A DNA stretch of 40,427 bases from Myxococcota bacterium (GCA_028277885.1 JANQFK010000064.1:1-40427), one strand, 5' to 3'; positions 22,892 through 30,815 are shown, numbered from the stretch's first letter. The notes: generated by a model not told the origin, from the letters alone. Numbers and translations are program-made.

Positions 22892-23809
22892 ATGCTCCCC
22901 ACCCGCCACGCCATCCGCTGCAGCCGCCTCGCCCTCGCCCTCGTCGTCGCCGGGCTCCCGGGGCTCGCCCGCGAGGCCTCGGCCGAGAAGCCCGCCCGGC
23001 TCCAGCCGACCCGGATCCACAGCATCGGCGACAGCATCACCACCGCCTTCGACTCGAACTTCATCCTCGAGAACCCGAGCGAGTCGTGGGTGAACGGCTT
23101 CCACGGCTTCATCCAGGAGCTCCTCGGCCTGGAGGACGTGAACAGCCACAACCAGCGGGCCGACGCGGCCTTCGGCGTGGCGAGCAACGTGAACGGCGCG
23201 GCCAACGGCGCCGACATGGACGACGCCCTGGAGCAGGCCCAGGCCGCCCTCACCTCGGACCCCTACTACGTCACCATCGAGCTCGGCGGCAACGACGTGT
23301 GCAAGGACAGCCTGGCCGAGGTGACCCCGCCCCTCGACTACCTGCTCCAGTTCCTCGACGCCGCCATGGTGCTGGACCCGAAGCTGTTCGGCGGCAGCGG
23401 CGGCCTCGCCTCGGGCTCGACGGTCTACACCGCCTCGATCCCCGACGTGAAGCAGCTCTACGACGTGGGCAAGGACGAGTCGGGCCTGTTCGGGATCGAC
23501 TGCGAGACCATCTGGCTCACCACCCTGATCGGCTTCCCCTGCGGCTCGATGCTCTCGCCCCTGGGCACCGAGCAGAGCCGGCTCGCCCTCCAGCAGGTGA
23601 ACCTCGTCTACAACCTGCTGCTCGAGCTGGCGACCACGACCCTGAACGACCTCTCCGACGACGTCTACTGGGACTTCACCTGGGCGGTCTGGGACTACCC
23701 CATCCAGGGCAACGACATCTCGTCCATCGACTGCTTCCATCCCTCGAGCGACGGGCAGCGCGCCTTCAGCGAGGGCACCTGGGCCGACGGTCCCTTCTCG
23801 GCCTTCTAG
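22892..23809 (+). CDS. Secreted SGNH/GDSL-type hydrolase
   Basis: 305 residues. Cleavable signal peptide about 1-31 (LALALVVAGLPGLAREASA). The catalytic blocks of SGNH esterases are present: block I HSIGDSITT with Ser48, a Gly/Asn pair in block II (NVNGAANGAD), block III ELGGNDVC, and block V DCFHPSSDGQRA supplying Asp and His. Likely an esterase or lipase acting outside the inner membrane; the substrate is unknown. The chosen ATG has GGAGG 6 nt upstream. It ends only 9 bp before the next gene. Confidence 0.9.
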   Translation: MLPTRHAIRCSRLALALVVAGLPGLAREASAEKPARLQPTRIHSIGDSITTAFDSNFILENPSESWVNGFHGFIQELLGLEDVNSHNQRADAAFGVASNVNGAANGADMDDALEQAQAALTSDPYYVTIELGGNDVCKDSLAEVTPPLDYLLQFLDAAMVLDPKLFGGSGGLASGSTVYTASIPDVKQLYDVGKDESGLFGIDCETIWLTTLIGFPCGSMLSPLGTEQSRLALQQVNLVYNLLLELATTTLNDLSDDVYWDFTWAVWDYPIQGNDISSIDCFHPSSDGQRAFSEGTWADGPFSAF

Positions 23810-23818
23810 CGGGCGGCC

Positions 23819-25318
23819 TTGTTCGAAGCGGCGGAGGTCGGCAGCGAGGTCCCGAAGGACGAGTACGAGGCGCAGCTCGACCAGCTGCGCATCGACCTCG
23901 TGAACGCCCAGTACGACCTGCAGCGCGCGGAGTTCCCGGTGCTGGTGATCCTGGTGGGCGACGACCGCCCCGGCGTGAGCGACGCCGTGAACCGCCTCAA
24001 CGAGTGGATGGACGCGCGCTACGTCCGGACCCACGTGTTCGGGGAGCACACCGACGAGGAGCGCGGGCGGCCGCGCAACTGGCGCTACTGGCGGGCCCTG
24101 CCCGGCCGCGGCCAGCTGGCGGTCTACACCGGCGCCTGGGTGCTCGGGACCCTGGGCGAGCACCTGCGCGGCGACATCGACGACGCCGGCCTCGAGCGGC
24201 GCCTGCGCCACATGGAGCGCTTCGAACGCGCTCTCGCCGACGACGGCGCCCTGGTGGTGAAGCTGTGGATCCACCTGCCCAAGGACGAGTTCAAGAAGCG
24301 GGTCAAGAAGGCCCTCAAGGCCCAGAAGTCCGCCAAGAAGAACGGCTCCGCCGGCAAGCTCGACGAGCTCGACGTGCGGATCTACGAGCGTTACGACGAG
24401 ATGGTCCCGCTGGCGGAGCGCGTCCTGCGCAGCACCAACAGCGGCGCGGCGTGGCGCATCGTGGAGGGCACCGACGCCCGCTTCCGGGACCTCACCGTGG
24501 CGCGCTCGATCCTCTCGGCGCTCCAGGCCCGGCTCTCCGACGAGGCCCCTCCGCCGGCCCCGGCGCCCGCGCCCGCCGGCCCCGAGGCGCCGAGCGTCCT
24601 GGCGGGCGTCGATCTCGAGGCGAGCCTGGCCCGTCCCCAGTACCGCAAGGAGCGCGACGCCCTCCAGGGGAGGCTGCGGCAGCTGAGCCGCGACGCGCGA
24701 CGGCACGGCGTCTCGAGCGTGCTGGTCTTCGAGGGCTGGGACGCGGCGGGCAAGGGCGGCGTGATCCGACGCCTCACCCAGGCCATGGACGTCCAGGACT
24801 ACCGCATCGTGCCGGTGGCGGCGCCCAGCGACGAGGAGCTGCGCCACCACTACCTGTGGCGCTTCTGGCGCCAGCTCCCGCGGGCCGGCCGCCTGCTCAT
24901 CTTCGACCGGAGCTGGTACGGGCGCGTGCTGGTGGAGCGCGTCGAGGGCCTGACCGACGAGGCCGCCTGGCGCCGCGCCTACTCGGAGATCAACGACTTC
25001 GAGGAGCAGCTGATCGAGCACGGCATGCTGGTGGCCAAGTTCTGGCTGCACGTGGACCCCGAGGAGCAGCTGCGCCGCTTCGAGCTCCGCGAGCAGACGC
25101 CCTACAAGAAGTACAAGATCACCGCGGAGGACTACCGCAACCGCGCGCGCTGGGAGGACTACGAGAGCGCCGTGAGCGAGATGGTGGCCAACACCAGCAC
25201 GGAGCTGGTGCCCTGGCGCCTGGTCTCCGCGAACGACAAGCGCCACGCCCGGGTGGAGGTGCTGCGCGCCGTCTGCGACGGGCTCGCCGAGCGGATCGGG
25301 GCCCGCGAGGGCGCCTGA
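23819..25318 (+). CDS. pap: Two-domain polyphosphate kinase 2 (polyphosphate:AMP phosphotransferase)
   Basis: 499 residues with two tandem PPK2 domains, the class II layout that phosphorylates AMP to ADP with polyphosphate. The C-terminal domain has an intact Walker A (GWDAAGKGG, 306-314) and lid/Walker B motifs (IFDRSWYGRVLVERV, about 361-375). The N-terminal domain keeps the fold (NEWMD, WRYWRALP) but its P-loop has decayed to VGDDRPGVSD, so only the second domain should be catalytic. The only possible start in the open frame is TTG at 23819. It yields MFEAAEVGSEVPKDEYEA, matching the family N-terminus, despite the rare codon and lack of a Shine-Dalgarno. It sits 9 bp after the SGNH gene, perhaps translated by reinitiation. 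Confidence 0.93.
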   Translation: MFEAAEVGSEVPKDEYEAQLDQLRIDLVNAQYDLQRAEFPVLVILVGDDRPGVSDAVNRLNEWMDARYVRTHVFGEHTDEERGRPRNWRYWRALPGRGQLAVYTGAWVLGTLGEHLRGDIDDAGLERRLRHMERFERALADDGALVVKLWIHLPKDEFKKRVKKALKAQKSAKKNGSAGKLDELDVRIYERYDEMVPLAERVLRSTNSGAAWRIVEGTDARFRDLTVARSILSALQARLSDEAPPPAPAPAPAGPEAPSVLAGVDLEASLARPQYRKERDALQGRLRQLSRDARRHGVSSVLVFEGWDAAGKGGVIRRLTQAMDVQDYRIVPVAAPSDEELRHHYLWRFWRQLPRAGRLLIFDRSWYGRVLVERVEGLTDEAAWRRAYSEINDFEEQLIEHGMLVAKFWLHVDPEEQLRRFELREQTPYKKYKITAEDYRNRARWEDYESAVSEMVANTSTELVPWRLVSANDKRHARVEVLRAVCDGLAERIGAREGA

Positions 25319-25333
25319 GCCGCGGCCCCCGAT

Positions 25334-25369
25334 CGGGCCTTCGGGCCCGCTTCCCGGCGGAGGTCGACC
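25334..25369 (+). repeat. Dispersed intergenic hairpin repeat, copy D
   Basis: CGGGCC-TTCG-GGCCCG (25334-25339/25344-25349), a hairpin with a UUCG tetraloop, followed by GGCGGAGGTCGACC. It lies between two convergent genes and could terminate both. Confidence 0.65.
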
Positions 25370-25381
25370 GGGGTCGGCCCC

Positions 25382-25834
25382 CTAGGCCCTGGGAACCGCC
25401 ACCACCCCGAACCAGTAGGCGTAGATCTCCTGGAGCGCCTCGCGGTAGCGGTCGGCCTCGAGGGGCTTGATCAGGTAGCTGTTGCAGCCGAGCGCGTAGC
25501 ACTCCGCCACGTCGGCGTTGCGCGCCGAGGTCGAGACCACCACCACGGGGATCTCCCGCAGGTCCGGGGTCGACTTGAGCCGGGCCAGCACCTCCTTGCC
25601 GGGCGTGCCGGGGAGGTTCAGGTCCAGCAGGATCAGGTCGGGCCGCCGGCCCGCCTCGGCGCCCGGGGCGGGCAGCAGGTGATCGAGGGCCTCCTTGCCG
25701 TCGGCCATCACCACCAGCTCCGCCAGGATGCCGTCGCGCTGGAGAGCGCGGCGCGTGAGCTCCTGATCGCCGGGGTCGTCCTCGATCAGCAGGATCCGCG
25801 CACGGCGGCCCGCGGCGGCACCCGGCTGGGTCAC
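25382..25834 (-). CDS. Single-domain response regulator (Rcp1/CheY-like)
   Basis: 150 residues, a lone receiver domain. The acidic pair Asp19/Asp20 (LLIEDDPGD), phosphoacceptor Asp71 (LILLDLNLPG), Ser/Thr switch (VVVSTS, about 100-102) and Lys123 (LIKPL) are all present. The PGDQELTRRAL start and the C-terminal EIYAYWFGVVAVPRA match the Rcp1-type regulators that pair with phytochrome-like or PAS histidine kinases. No output domain and no kinase lies nearby, so it must signal through protein contacts. The start is GTG at 25834 within GTGA, overlapping the end of a short upstream ORF; a GTG at 25843 is possible. Confidence 0.9.
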   Translation of the reverse strand: MTQPGAAAGRRARILLIEDDPGDQELTRRALQRDGILAELVVMADGKEALDHLLPAPGAEAGRRPDLILLDLNLPGTPGKEVLARLKSTPDLREIPVVVVSTSARNADVAECYALGCNSYLIKPLEADRYREALQEIYAYWFGVVAVPRA

Positions 25835-25890
25835 GCCGCGCACCCCGCACCGCGGCGCGGGCCTTCGGGGAAGGGGGACCTGGAGTCCAT
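25831..25890 (-). CDS. Short upstream ORF overlapping the response-regulator start (GTGA)
   Basis: 19 codons, MDSRSPFPEGPRRGAGCAA, with AAGAGG 5 nt before its ATG. Its TGA overlaps the response regulator GTG. It lies between a promoter-like TAGACT and a gene that lacks its own Shine-Dalgarno. It mirrors the arrangement at 20670. Confidence 0.35.
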   Translation of the reverse strand: MDSRSPFPEGPRRGAGCAA

Positions 25891-25916
25891 GTCGACCTCT
25901 TGCGGGCGCAGTCGGA

Positions 25917-25922
25917 AGTCTA
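25917..25922 (-). promoter_or_regulatory. -10 box for the response-regulator unit
   Basis: TAGACT on the minus strand, 26 nt before the ATG of the short upstream ORF. It is divergent from the -10 box at 25964. Confidence 0.35.
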
Positions 25923-25963
25923 TCCCCCGTGCGAGCGGGTCGCCCGCCGTGCCCGGGCTCGGT

Positions 25964-25969
25964 TAGAGT
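25964..25969 (+). promoter_or_regulatory. -10 box giving a predicted leaderless mRNA
   Basis: TAGAGT followed by exactly 6 nt and the GTG at 25976. No Shine-Dalgarno. Confidence 0.45.
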
Positions 25970-25975
25970 CCGGCC

Positions 25976-26449
25976 GTGGCGGCTTCGGACTTCGAGCGCA
26001 TACGCCGGGCCTGGGCGCCCACGGAGCCGGACCGCCTGATGGGGCGGGGCCACCCGGTGGGCGACTTCCTCGAGGCCCACGAGTGGCGCATCGAGGAGGA
26101 GCGCGAGGGCTACCTGCGCCTCCGGGTCCACCTCCCCGACTGCGTGAAGAACCCCCGCGGCGAGCTCTTCGGCGGCTTCACCCCCACCTACGTCGACCTG
26201 GTGGCCCTCCACACCGTCCGCGCGGGCAACCGCGGCCAGCCGGGACGCTGGCTCACCACGGCGGACATGCGGGTGGACTACTTCTCCCCGGTGCGCGCGG
26301 AGCGGTTCGCGATCGAGAGCGAGGTGTTGAACCGCAGCGGGCGCACCCACCACGTCCAGACCCGCTTCCTCGACGCCTCGGGCGAGCTCATGGCGCTGGC
26401 CATGACCACCATCATCGAGATGCGGGAGCCTCCTGGCCACACCTCTTGA
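25976..26449 (+). CDS. PaaI-family hotdog thioesterase
   Basis: 157 residues, single hotdog domain. The family loop and helix (VKNPRGELFGGFTPTYVDLVALHTV, about residues 58-82) give the conserved G-G-F-x-x-x-x-D/E pattern around the active-site acid. It is followed by 'TADMRVDYFSPV' and 'VLNRSGRTHHVQTRFLDASGELMALAMTTI', the two strands typical of acyl-CoA thioesterases. Predicted to hydrolyse acyl- or aromatic acyl-CoA; the true substrate is unknown. The 3' side is followed by about 440 bp without a gene. Confidence 0.88.
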   Translation: MAASDFERIRRAWAPTEPDRLMGRGHPVGDFLEAHEWRIEEEREGYLRLRVHLPDCVKNPRGELFGGFTPTYVDLVALHTVRAGNRGQPGRWLTTADMRVDYFSPVRAERFAIESEVLNRSGRTHHVQTRFLDASGELMALAMTTIIEMREPPGHTS

Positions 26450-26893
26450 GGCCATCGGGGCGGAGTCCGGAGGGGGGGGTGGGGCTCTCCGCTCCTCGCG
26501 CGCTTCGGGCCGTGCGGGGCGGGGCCCGTCTTGCTCGTCGCGATGCTGCCGGGTTCTCTGGGCTCCCGGGCCCTCGGTGGAGCCGCGGGTCGGCCGGGAG
26601 TGGCGGGGGCTCGGGGGAGTCGTCGCTCCGATCCCCACCCCCCCTCCGGCGCCCGGGGTTTTCCCGCACGGGCGTCACCTGCGGGCTCCTTGGACGCGGA
26701 GGGGGTGTCGATGCGGAGCGAAGGCTCGGAGGCGGCGCTCCTCGCCGCCGGGAGGCTGCGTCACTGCGGGCCCGGGAGTGGGGACGTCTTGCGTGCATCG
26801 CGGCGAGCAAGACGGTGCCTGGCCGCCGAGGCGCAAGAGGAGCGGAGCAGCGACACCCCCTCCGCGGCCCCGCCCCGACGGAAGCGAGAGACG
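26450..26893. repeat. Gene-free stretch carrying nested imperfect inverted repeats
   Basis: No plausible gene on either strand. Long arms: 26487-26546 and 26795-26847 share CTCCGCTCCTC at the outer end and GTCTTGCTCG(T/C)CGCGATGC at the inner end (18 of 19 identical, 26528-26546 versus the complement of 26795-26813). A second pair, 26467-26484 and 26633-26649, is CCGGA-G8-TGGGG against its complement with one G fewer. The arms enclose about 250 bp. This could be a small non-autonomous mobile element or a structured RNA region. It lies between two 3' ends, those of the thioesterase and fhs genes. Confidence 0.55.
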
Positions 26894-28564
26894 CTACTCG
26901 AGCCCGACGATGCGCCCTTCGCGGAGGTCGAGGCCGAGGGCGAGGGGCTCGCGGGGGAGGCCGGGCATGCGCAGGATGTCGCCGGTGAGGACGACGAGGA
27001 AGCCCGCGCCGGCGTTGATCTGGATGCCGCGGACCGTCACCTCGAAGTCCTCGGGGCGGCCGCGCAGGCGAGGGTCGTCGGAGAGGGAGGCGGGGGTCTT
27101 GGCGATGCAGACCGGGAGGCCCGCGTGGCCCAGCCGCTCGACCTCGCGCAGGTCGCGCTTCGCCGCCCGGGTGAAGGCCACGCGGCTCGCGCCGTACATG
27201 CGGCGGGCCACGGCGAGGATCTTGTCCGGGACCGGCTCCTCGAGGGCGTAGAGCGGCTCGAAGGGGCTCGCGTGCTTCTCGGCGTGGGCCACCAGGGTGC
27301 GGGCGAGATCGAGGGCGCCCTCGCCGCCCCGGGCGTGGTGGTCCGTCACCGCGAAGGGCGTGCCGAGGCCCTCGCAGCAGCGCCGCACCACGGCGATCTC
27401 GTCGTCGCCGTCCTCGGCGAAGCGGTTCAGCGCCACCACGGGCACCTCGCCGAAGGCGTGGATGTTCTCGACGTGCTTCTCGAGGTTCGGCAGCCCGCGC
27501 TCCACCGCCTCGGGGTCGGGGCGGGCGAGGTCGCGGCGGTCCGCGCCGCCGTGGAGCTTGAGGGCGCGCACCGTCGCCACCAGCACCACCGCGGCGGGGT
27601 CGAGGCCCCTCCCGCGGCACTTGATGTCGAAGAACTTCTCGGCGCCGAGGTCGAAGCCGAAGCCCGCCTCGGTGATGGCCCAGTCCGCGAGGTGGAGCGC
27701 CATGCGCGTGGCGATCACGCTGTTGCAGCCGTGGGCGATGTTGGCGAAGGGGCCGCCGTGGACGATGGCGGGGGTTCCCTCGAGGGTCTGGACGAGGTTC
27801 GGCCACAGCGCGTCGCGCAGCAGCACCAGCATCGCGCCCGAGGCCCCGAGCATCTCGGCGGTCACGGGCTCGCCGCCGTAGCCGAAGGCGACCAGCAGGC
27901 GGTCGAGGCGCCGGCGCAGGTCGCCCTCGTCCTCGGACAGGCACAGCACCGCCATCACCTCCGAGGCGGCCGTGATGTCGAAGCCCGTCTCCCGGGGCAC
28001 GCCCTGGCGGTGCCCGCCGAGGCCCACGATCACGTTGCGCAGGGCGCGGTCGTTCAGGTCGAGGACGCGCCGCCACACCACGCGACGCGGATCGATGCCG
28101 AGGGCGTTGCCGAAGTAGAGATGGTTGTCGAGCAGCGCGGCGAGCAGGTTGTGGGCGCTGGTGATGGCGTGGAAGTCGCCGGTGAAGTGGAGGTTGATGC
28201 GCTCCGTGGGGACGATCTGGCTGCGCCCGCCGCCGGTGGCGCCGCCCTTCATGCCGAGGGAGGGCCCGAGGGACGGCTCGCGCAGGGCCAGGCAGGCGGA
28301 CTCCCCGAGGCGCGCCAGGGCCTGGGCGAGGCCGATGCTGGTGGTCGTCTTGCCCTCGCCGGCCGGGGTGGGGGTGATGGCCGAGACCAGCACCAGGCGC
28401 GGCGCGGCGCGGCGGGTGCGGGGGCGCGAGAGCAGCGCGGGGTCCAGCTTGGCCACGTCCTCGCCGTGGAGCCGGAGCGCCTCCGGAGGGAGGCCCAGCT
28501 CCGCGGCCACCTCGCGGATGGGCCGGGGCGTGACCGAGCGCGCGATCTCGAGGTCGGTGGTCAC
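26894..28564 (-). CDS. fhs: Formate-tetrahydrofolate ligase
   Basis: 556 residues, the usual length. Catalyses ATP-dependent formation of 10-formyl-THF from formate and THF in one-carbon metabolism. Family motifs: P-loop TPTPAGEGKTTT at 64-75, 'REPSLGPSLGMKGGATGGGRSQIVP', 'HFTGDFHAITSAHNLLAALLDNH', 'GGHRQGVPRETGFDITAASEVMA', 'GGPFANIAHGCNS' and 'GAEKFFDIKCR', ending with 'RGIQINAGAGFLVVLTGDILRMPGLP'. The start is GTG at 28564. It lies 40 bp downstream of a zinc-ribbon gene and is last in a four-gene minus-strand cluster; a folate link to its neighbours is not evident. Confidence 0.97.
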   Translation of the reverse strand: MTTDLEIARSVTPRPIREVAAELGLPPEALRLHGEDVAKLDPALLSRPRTRRAAPRLVLVSAITPTPAGEGKTTTSIGLAQALARLGESACLALREPSLGPSLGMKGGATGGGRSQIVPTERINLHFTGDFHAITSAHNLLAALLDNHLYFGNALGIDPRRVVWRRVLDLNDRALRNVIVGLGGHRQGVPRETGFDITAASEVMAVLCLSEDEGDLRRRLDRLLVAFGYGGEPVTAEMLGASGAMLVLLRDALWPNLVQTLEGTPAIVHGGPFANIAHGCNSVIATRMALHLADWAITEAGFGFDLGAEKFFDIKCRGRGLDPAAVVLVATVRALKLHGGADRRDLARPDPEAVERGLPNLEKHVENIHAFGEVPVVALNRFAEDGDDEIAVVRRCCEGLGTPFAVTDHHARGGEGALDLARTLVAHAEKHASPFEPLYALEEPVPDKILAVARRMYGASRVAFTRAAKRDLREVERLGHAGLPVCIAKTPASLSDDPRLRGRPEDFEVTVRGIQINAGAGFLVVLTGDILRMPGLPREPLALGLDLREGRIVGLE

Positions 28565-28604
28565 GCCGCGGCCGCCGCCGGCTTCGAGGCTGGGGCCGGG
28601 CGGC

Positions 28605-28901
28605 TCAGTACTCGCACTCGCCGACGAGGCGCCCCTGGTCGTCGCGCACGATGCGCATGCGCGTCATGCAGGCCATGCAGTAGATCCGGTCGCCGACGCG
28701 CAGCTCGCGGGCGGAGCGCACCACCACCTTGCATACGGGACACAGTACCTCGTTCGGAGCCAGCTCGTCGTCCGGCCCCTGCCAGCGGCGGTAGTACTTG
28801 CGGTACTTCCGCGGCACCTCGTCGAAGCCGCGGTCGTCGAGCTCGAAGCGGCGCCGGGGGCCCTCGTCCTGGGGTGCGGTGAGGGGATCGCCGGCGCTCA
28901 T
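28605..28901 (-). CDS. Small four-Cys zinc-ribbon protein
   Basis: 98 residues. Charged N-terminal 50 residues with aromatic/basic repeats (RKYRKYYRRWQ), then CPVC (Cys54, Cys57) and CMAC (Cys75, Cys78) spaced as in a zinc ribbon, with 'SARELRVGDRIY' between them. Its ATG overlaps the stop of the R2-like gene upstream as ATGA (28898-28901), so the two are translationally coupled. It could act as an electron-transfer, metal-delivery or structural partner for the diiron proteins, but that rests on gene order only. No family name recognised. Confidence 0.75.
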   Translation of the reverse strand: MSAGDPLTAPQDEGPRRRFELDDRGFDEVPRKYRKYYRRWQGPDDELAPNEVLCPVCKVVVRSARELRVGDRIYCMACMTRMRIVRDDQGRLVGECEY

Positions 28902-29674
28902 GCGAAGCCCAGGCGCTCCACGGCCTGCACGTAGCTGCGGGAGAGGTCGACGCGCTCGTCGGACGGCGTCCCCACCGAGGCCAGGGTCTCCTCGAAGCAG
29001 CCGAGCACCAGGGGATCGAGCTCGCGGCGCACCTCGCGCAGCCGCTCGCGCACGTCGCCGTTGCCCCGGAGGCGCCGGCCCAGCTCGTTCTCGCCGAACC
29101 CGATGTGCCGGCGCTCGTCCTTGATGATCCCCTCCAGGATCTCGCGGGTGCGCGGATCCGCGGTGCGGGCGTGGCGGTGGAAGACCGCGAACTCCATCGC
29201 CTCGAGGATCACGTTCTGGGCGAAGAGCGCCGCCTCCCAGTCCCGGCCGTGGACGAACTCGTGCAGGCGGATCTTGAAGCTCTTCAGCTTCGGGCTGGCC
29301 CGCCGGTCGATCTCCAGCTCGGGCTCCGCCACCCCCAGCTCGCGCAGCCGGTGCACGAGCACCTCCAGGTGGCGGCCCTCGTCCACGGTCTGGGTGGCGA
29401 GGAAGACCTTGGTGGCGCGGTTCGGCGCGATGGCGATCAGGCCGCCGGCGCCCTCCAGGGCCGCGGTCTCCCCCATGCAGTAGTTGCACAGCACCGTGAT
29501 GAGCCGGTCGCGCTCGAGGGGCTCGAGGATGGCCTCGGGGGTGTCCGGCTGGTGGCCGTACTCGGTCCCCTCGAGGTAGCCCTCCACGGCGTCGAGCCAG
29601 AACTGGAAGGAACGGACGTGCTCCCGGAACGCCTCCGGGTCCATCTGGTGCAGGTCGGCTCCGCCTTCGGCCAC
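28898..29674 (-). CDS. R2/ferritin-like diiron protein (second paralogue)
   Basis: 258 residues, all helical. The ligand set of a carboxylate-bridged diiron site is visible: Glu69, then Glu99 and His102 in TVDEGRHLEV, Glu158 in NVILEAMEF, and Glu187 and His190 in KDERRHIGFGE. The Glu-x29-Glu-xx-His spacing is that of ribonucleotide reductase R2 and related oxidases. It shares the N-terminal GYLEGTEYGHQP motif and many positions with the neighbour at 29689. R2-like proteins activate oxygen for oxidation or hydroxylation; the substrate is unknown. The start is GTG at 29674 with GGGGAG upstream; an ATG at 29644 is an alternative. It starts 14 bp after the neighbour's stop. Confidence 0.85.
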   Translation of the reverse strand: MAEGGADLHQMDPEAFREHVRSFQFWLDAVEGYLEGTEYGHQPDTPEAILEPLERDRLITVLCNYCMGETAALEGAGGLIAIAPNRATKVFLATQTVDEGRHLEVLVHRLRELGVAEPELEIDRRASPKLKSFKIRLHEFVHGRDWEAALFAQNVILEAMEFAVFHRHARTADPRTREILEGIIKDERRHIGFGENELGRRLRGNGDVRERLREVRRELDPLVLGCFEETLASVGTPSDERVDLSRSYVQAVERLGFA

Positions 29675-29688
29675 GGGCCCGAACTCCC

Positions 29689-30576
29689 CTAGGGCTGGAT
29701 CGGCGTCTGGTACTCGATGCCGATGCGCCCGAGGCGCAGCTTGAACTCCTTCAGGATGGTGTCGCCGAGCACGCCTTCCAGCTCCTCCGGCGTGGCCTGG
29801 CCGAGCTTCACGCCCTGCCACTCGCCGGGCTTCTCGCGCTTCACGCCCTCCTTCTCGAGGATCTGGTCCACCTCCTCGGGCGAGGGACCCTGGCGGAACG
29901 CGTCGCCGAAGGTGGCGAGCATGTAGTAGGACATCTCCTTCTGGAGCCGCTCGATGTCCGGCTTGCGGTCCGGGTTCTCCCGGACGAGGGAGCCGATGCG
30001 GTTCTCGCCGAAGCCCACGTGGCGGCGCTCGTCGGCGATGGTGCCCGAGAGGATGTGGGCGAACTTGGGGTTCGCGCTCTCGTTGGCGGCGTGGAGCATC
30101 TCGAAGACGCGGAACGCCATGCCCTCGAGGATCACGTTCTGCCCCACCACGCCGGCGACGAAGTCCTTCTTGTCCACCTTCTCGAGGAGCAGCTCGGCGA
30201 ACTTCACCAGGTTCGGGTTCCCGTACTCCTTGAGGGTGCTCTCGAGCTCGGACTTCTTGACGCCGAGGTCGTGGAGCCGGTGGGTGAAGACCTCGACGTG
30301 GCGGGCCTCGTCGAGGGTCTGGGTGGCGAGGAAGCGCTTGCTCGCCTCGTCGGGGGCTGCGTTGATCAGCCCCGACGAGGCGGCAAGGGCGCATCGCTCT
30401 CCCAGCACGAGCTGGACCGTGCTGCGGATCGCCTGCTCGTGGAGCACTTCGTTCTGGAGGACGACCGGGGGCTCCTGCTCCCCTGGCTGGTGACCGTACT
30501 CGGTCCCCTCGAGGTAGCCCTGGGGTGCGGATTCGAGCCAGTACTGGATGTCGTAGCCCTTCAGGAAGTCGGTCAC
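29689..30576 (-). CDS. R2/ferritin-like diiron protein (first paralogue)
   Basis: 295 residues. Ligands: Glu60, Glu90 and His93 (TLDEARHVEVF), Glu151 (NVILEGMAF), Glu183 and His186 (ADERRHVGFGEN). Glu60 to Glu90 is the Glu-x29-Glu-xx-His spacing of R2-like and bacterial multicomponent monooxygenase subunits. It is longer than its downstream paralogue by a C-terminal extension (about 235-295) with two acidic amphipathic helices. The two genes probably arose by duplication and may form a heteromer. The GTG start at 30576 has GGAGG upstream. The 239 bp between this start and the 3' end of the membrane-protein gene upstream contain no gene. Confidence 0.87.
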   Translation of the reverse strand: MTDFLKGYDIQYWLESAPQGYLEGTEYGHQPGEQEPPVVLQNEVLHEQAIRSTVQLVLGERCALAASSGLINAAPDEASKRFLATQTLDEARHVEVFTHRLHDLGVKKSELESTLKEYGNPNLVKFAELLLEKVDKKDFVAGVVGQNVILEGMAFRVFEMLHAANESANPKFAHILSGTIADERRHVGFGENRIGSLVRENPDRKPDIERLQKEMSYYMLATFGDAFRQGPSPEEVDQILEKEGVKREKPGEWQGVKLGQATPEELEGVLGDTILKEFKLRLGRIGIEYQTPIQP

Positions 30577-30775
30577 CGGGGAGTCCTCCACTGGGGGTTG
30601 CGCGACCCGGGTTTCGCAAGCCGCGTGCCATGCGTGCCGGGCGCGCAGGACGGGCGAGGCGACCGATCGGTCGGGTGGCTTGGGTCGGATCGCCACAGCT
30701 CCCCGGCCCGGCCGGGGCACGGCGGGGCATGCGGCCCACCGACGGAGGCGTCCCAGCCCGGGGCACGCCCGCCGG

Positions 30776-30813
30776 GCGAGCCCTTCGGGCTCCCGCCGTG
30801 GCGGCAGCCGACC
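30776..30813 (+). repeat. Dispersed intergenic hairpin repeat, copy C
   Basis: GAGCCC-TTC-GGGCTC (30778-30783/30787-30792), followed by a tail GTGGCGGCAGCCGACC that matches the other copies. It is 3' of the minus-strand membrane-protein gene. Confidence 0.65.
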
Positions 30814-30815
30814 AT

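Noticed and set aside
26450..26893. A THF riboswitch near fhs
   Set aside because: The gene-free interval is downstream of fhs, not upstream, and shows no THF-riboswitch-like conserved core.
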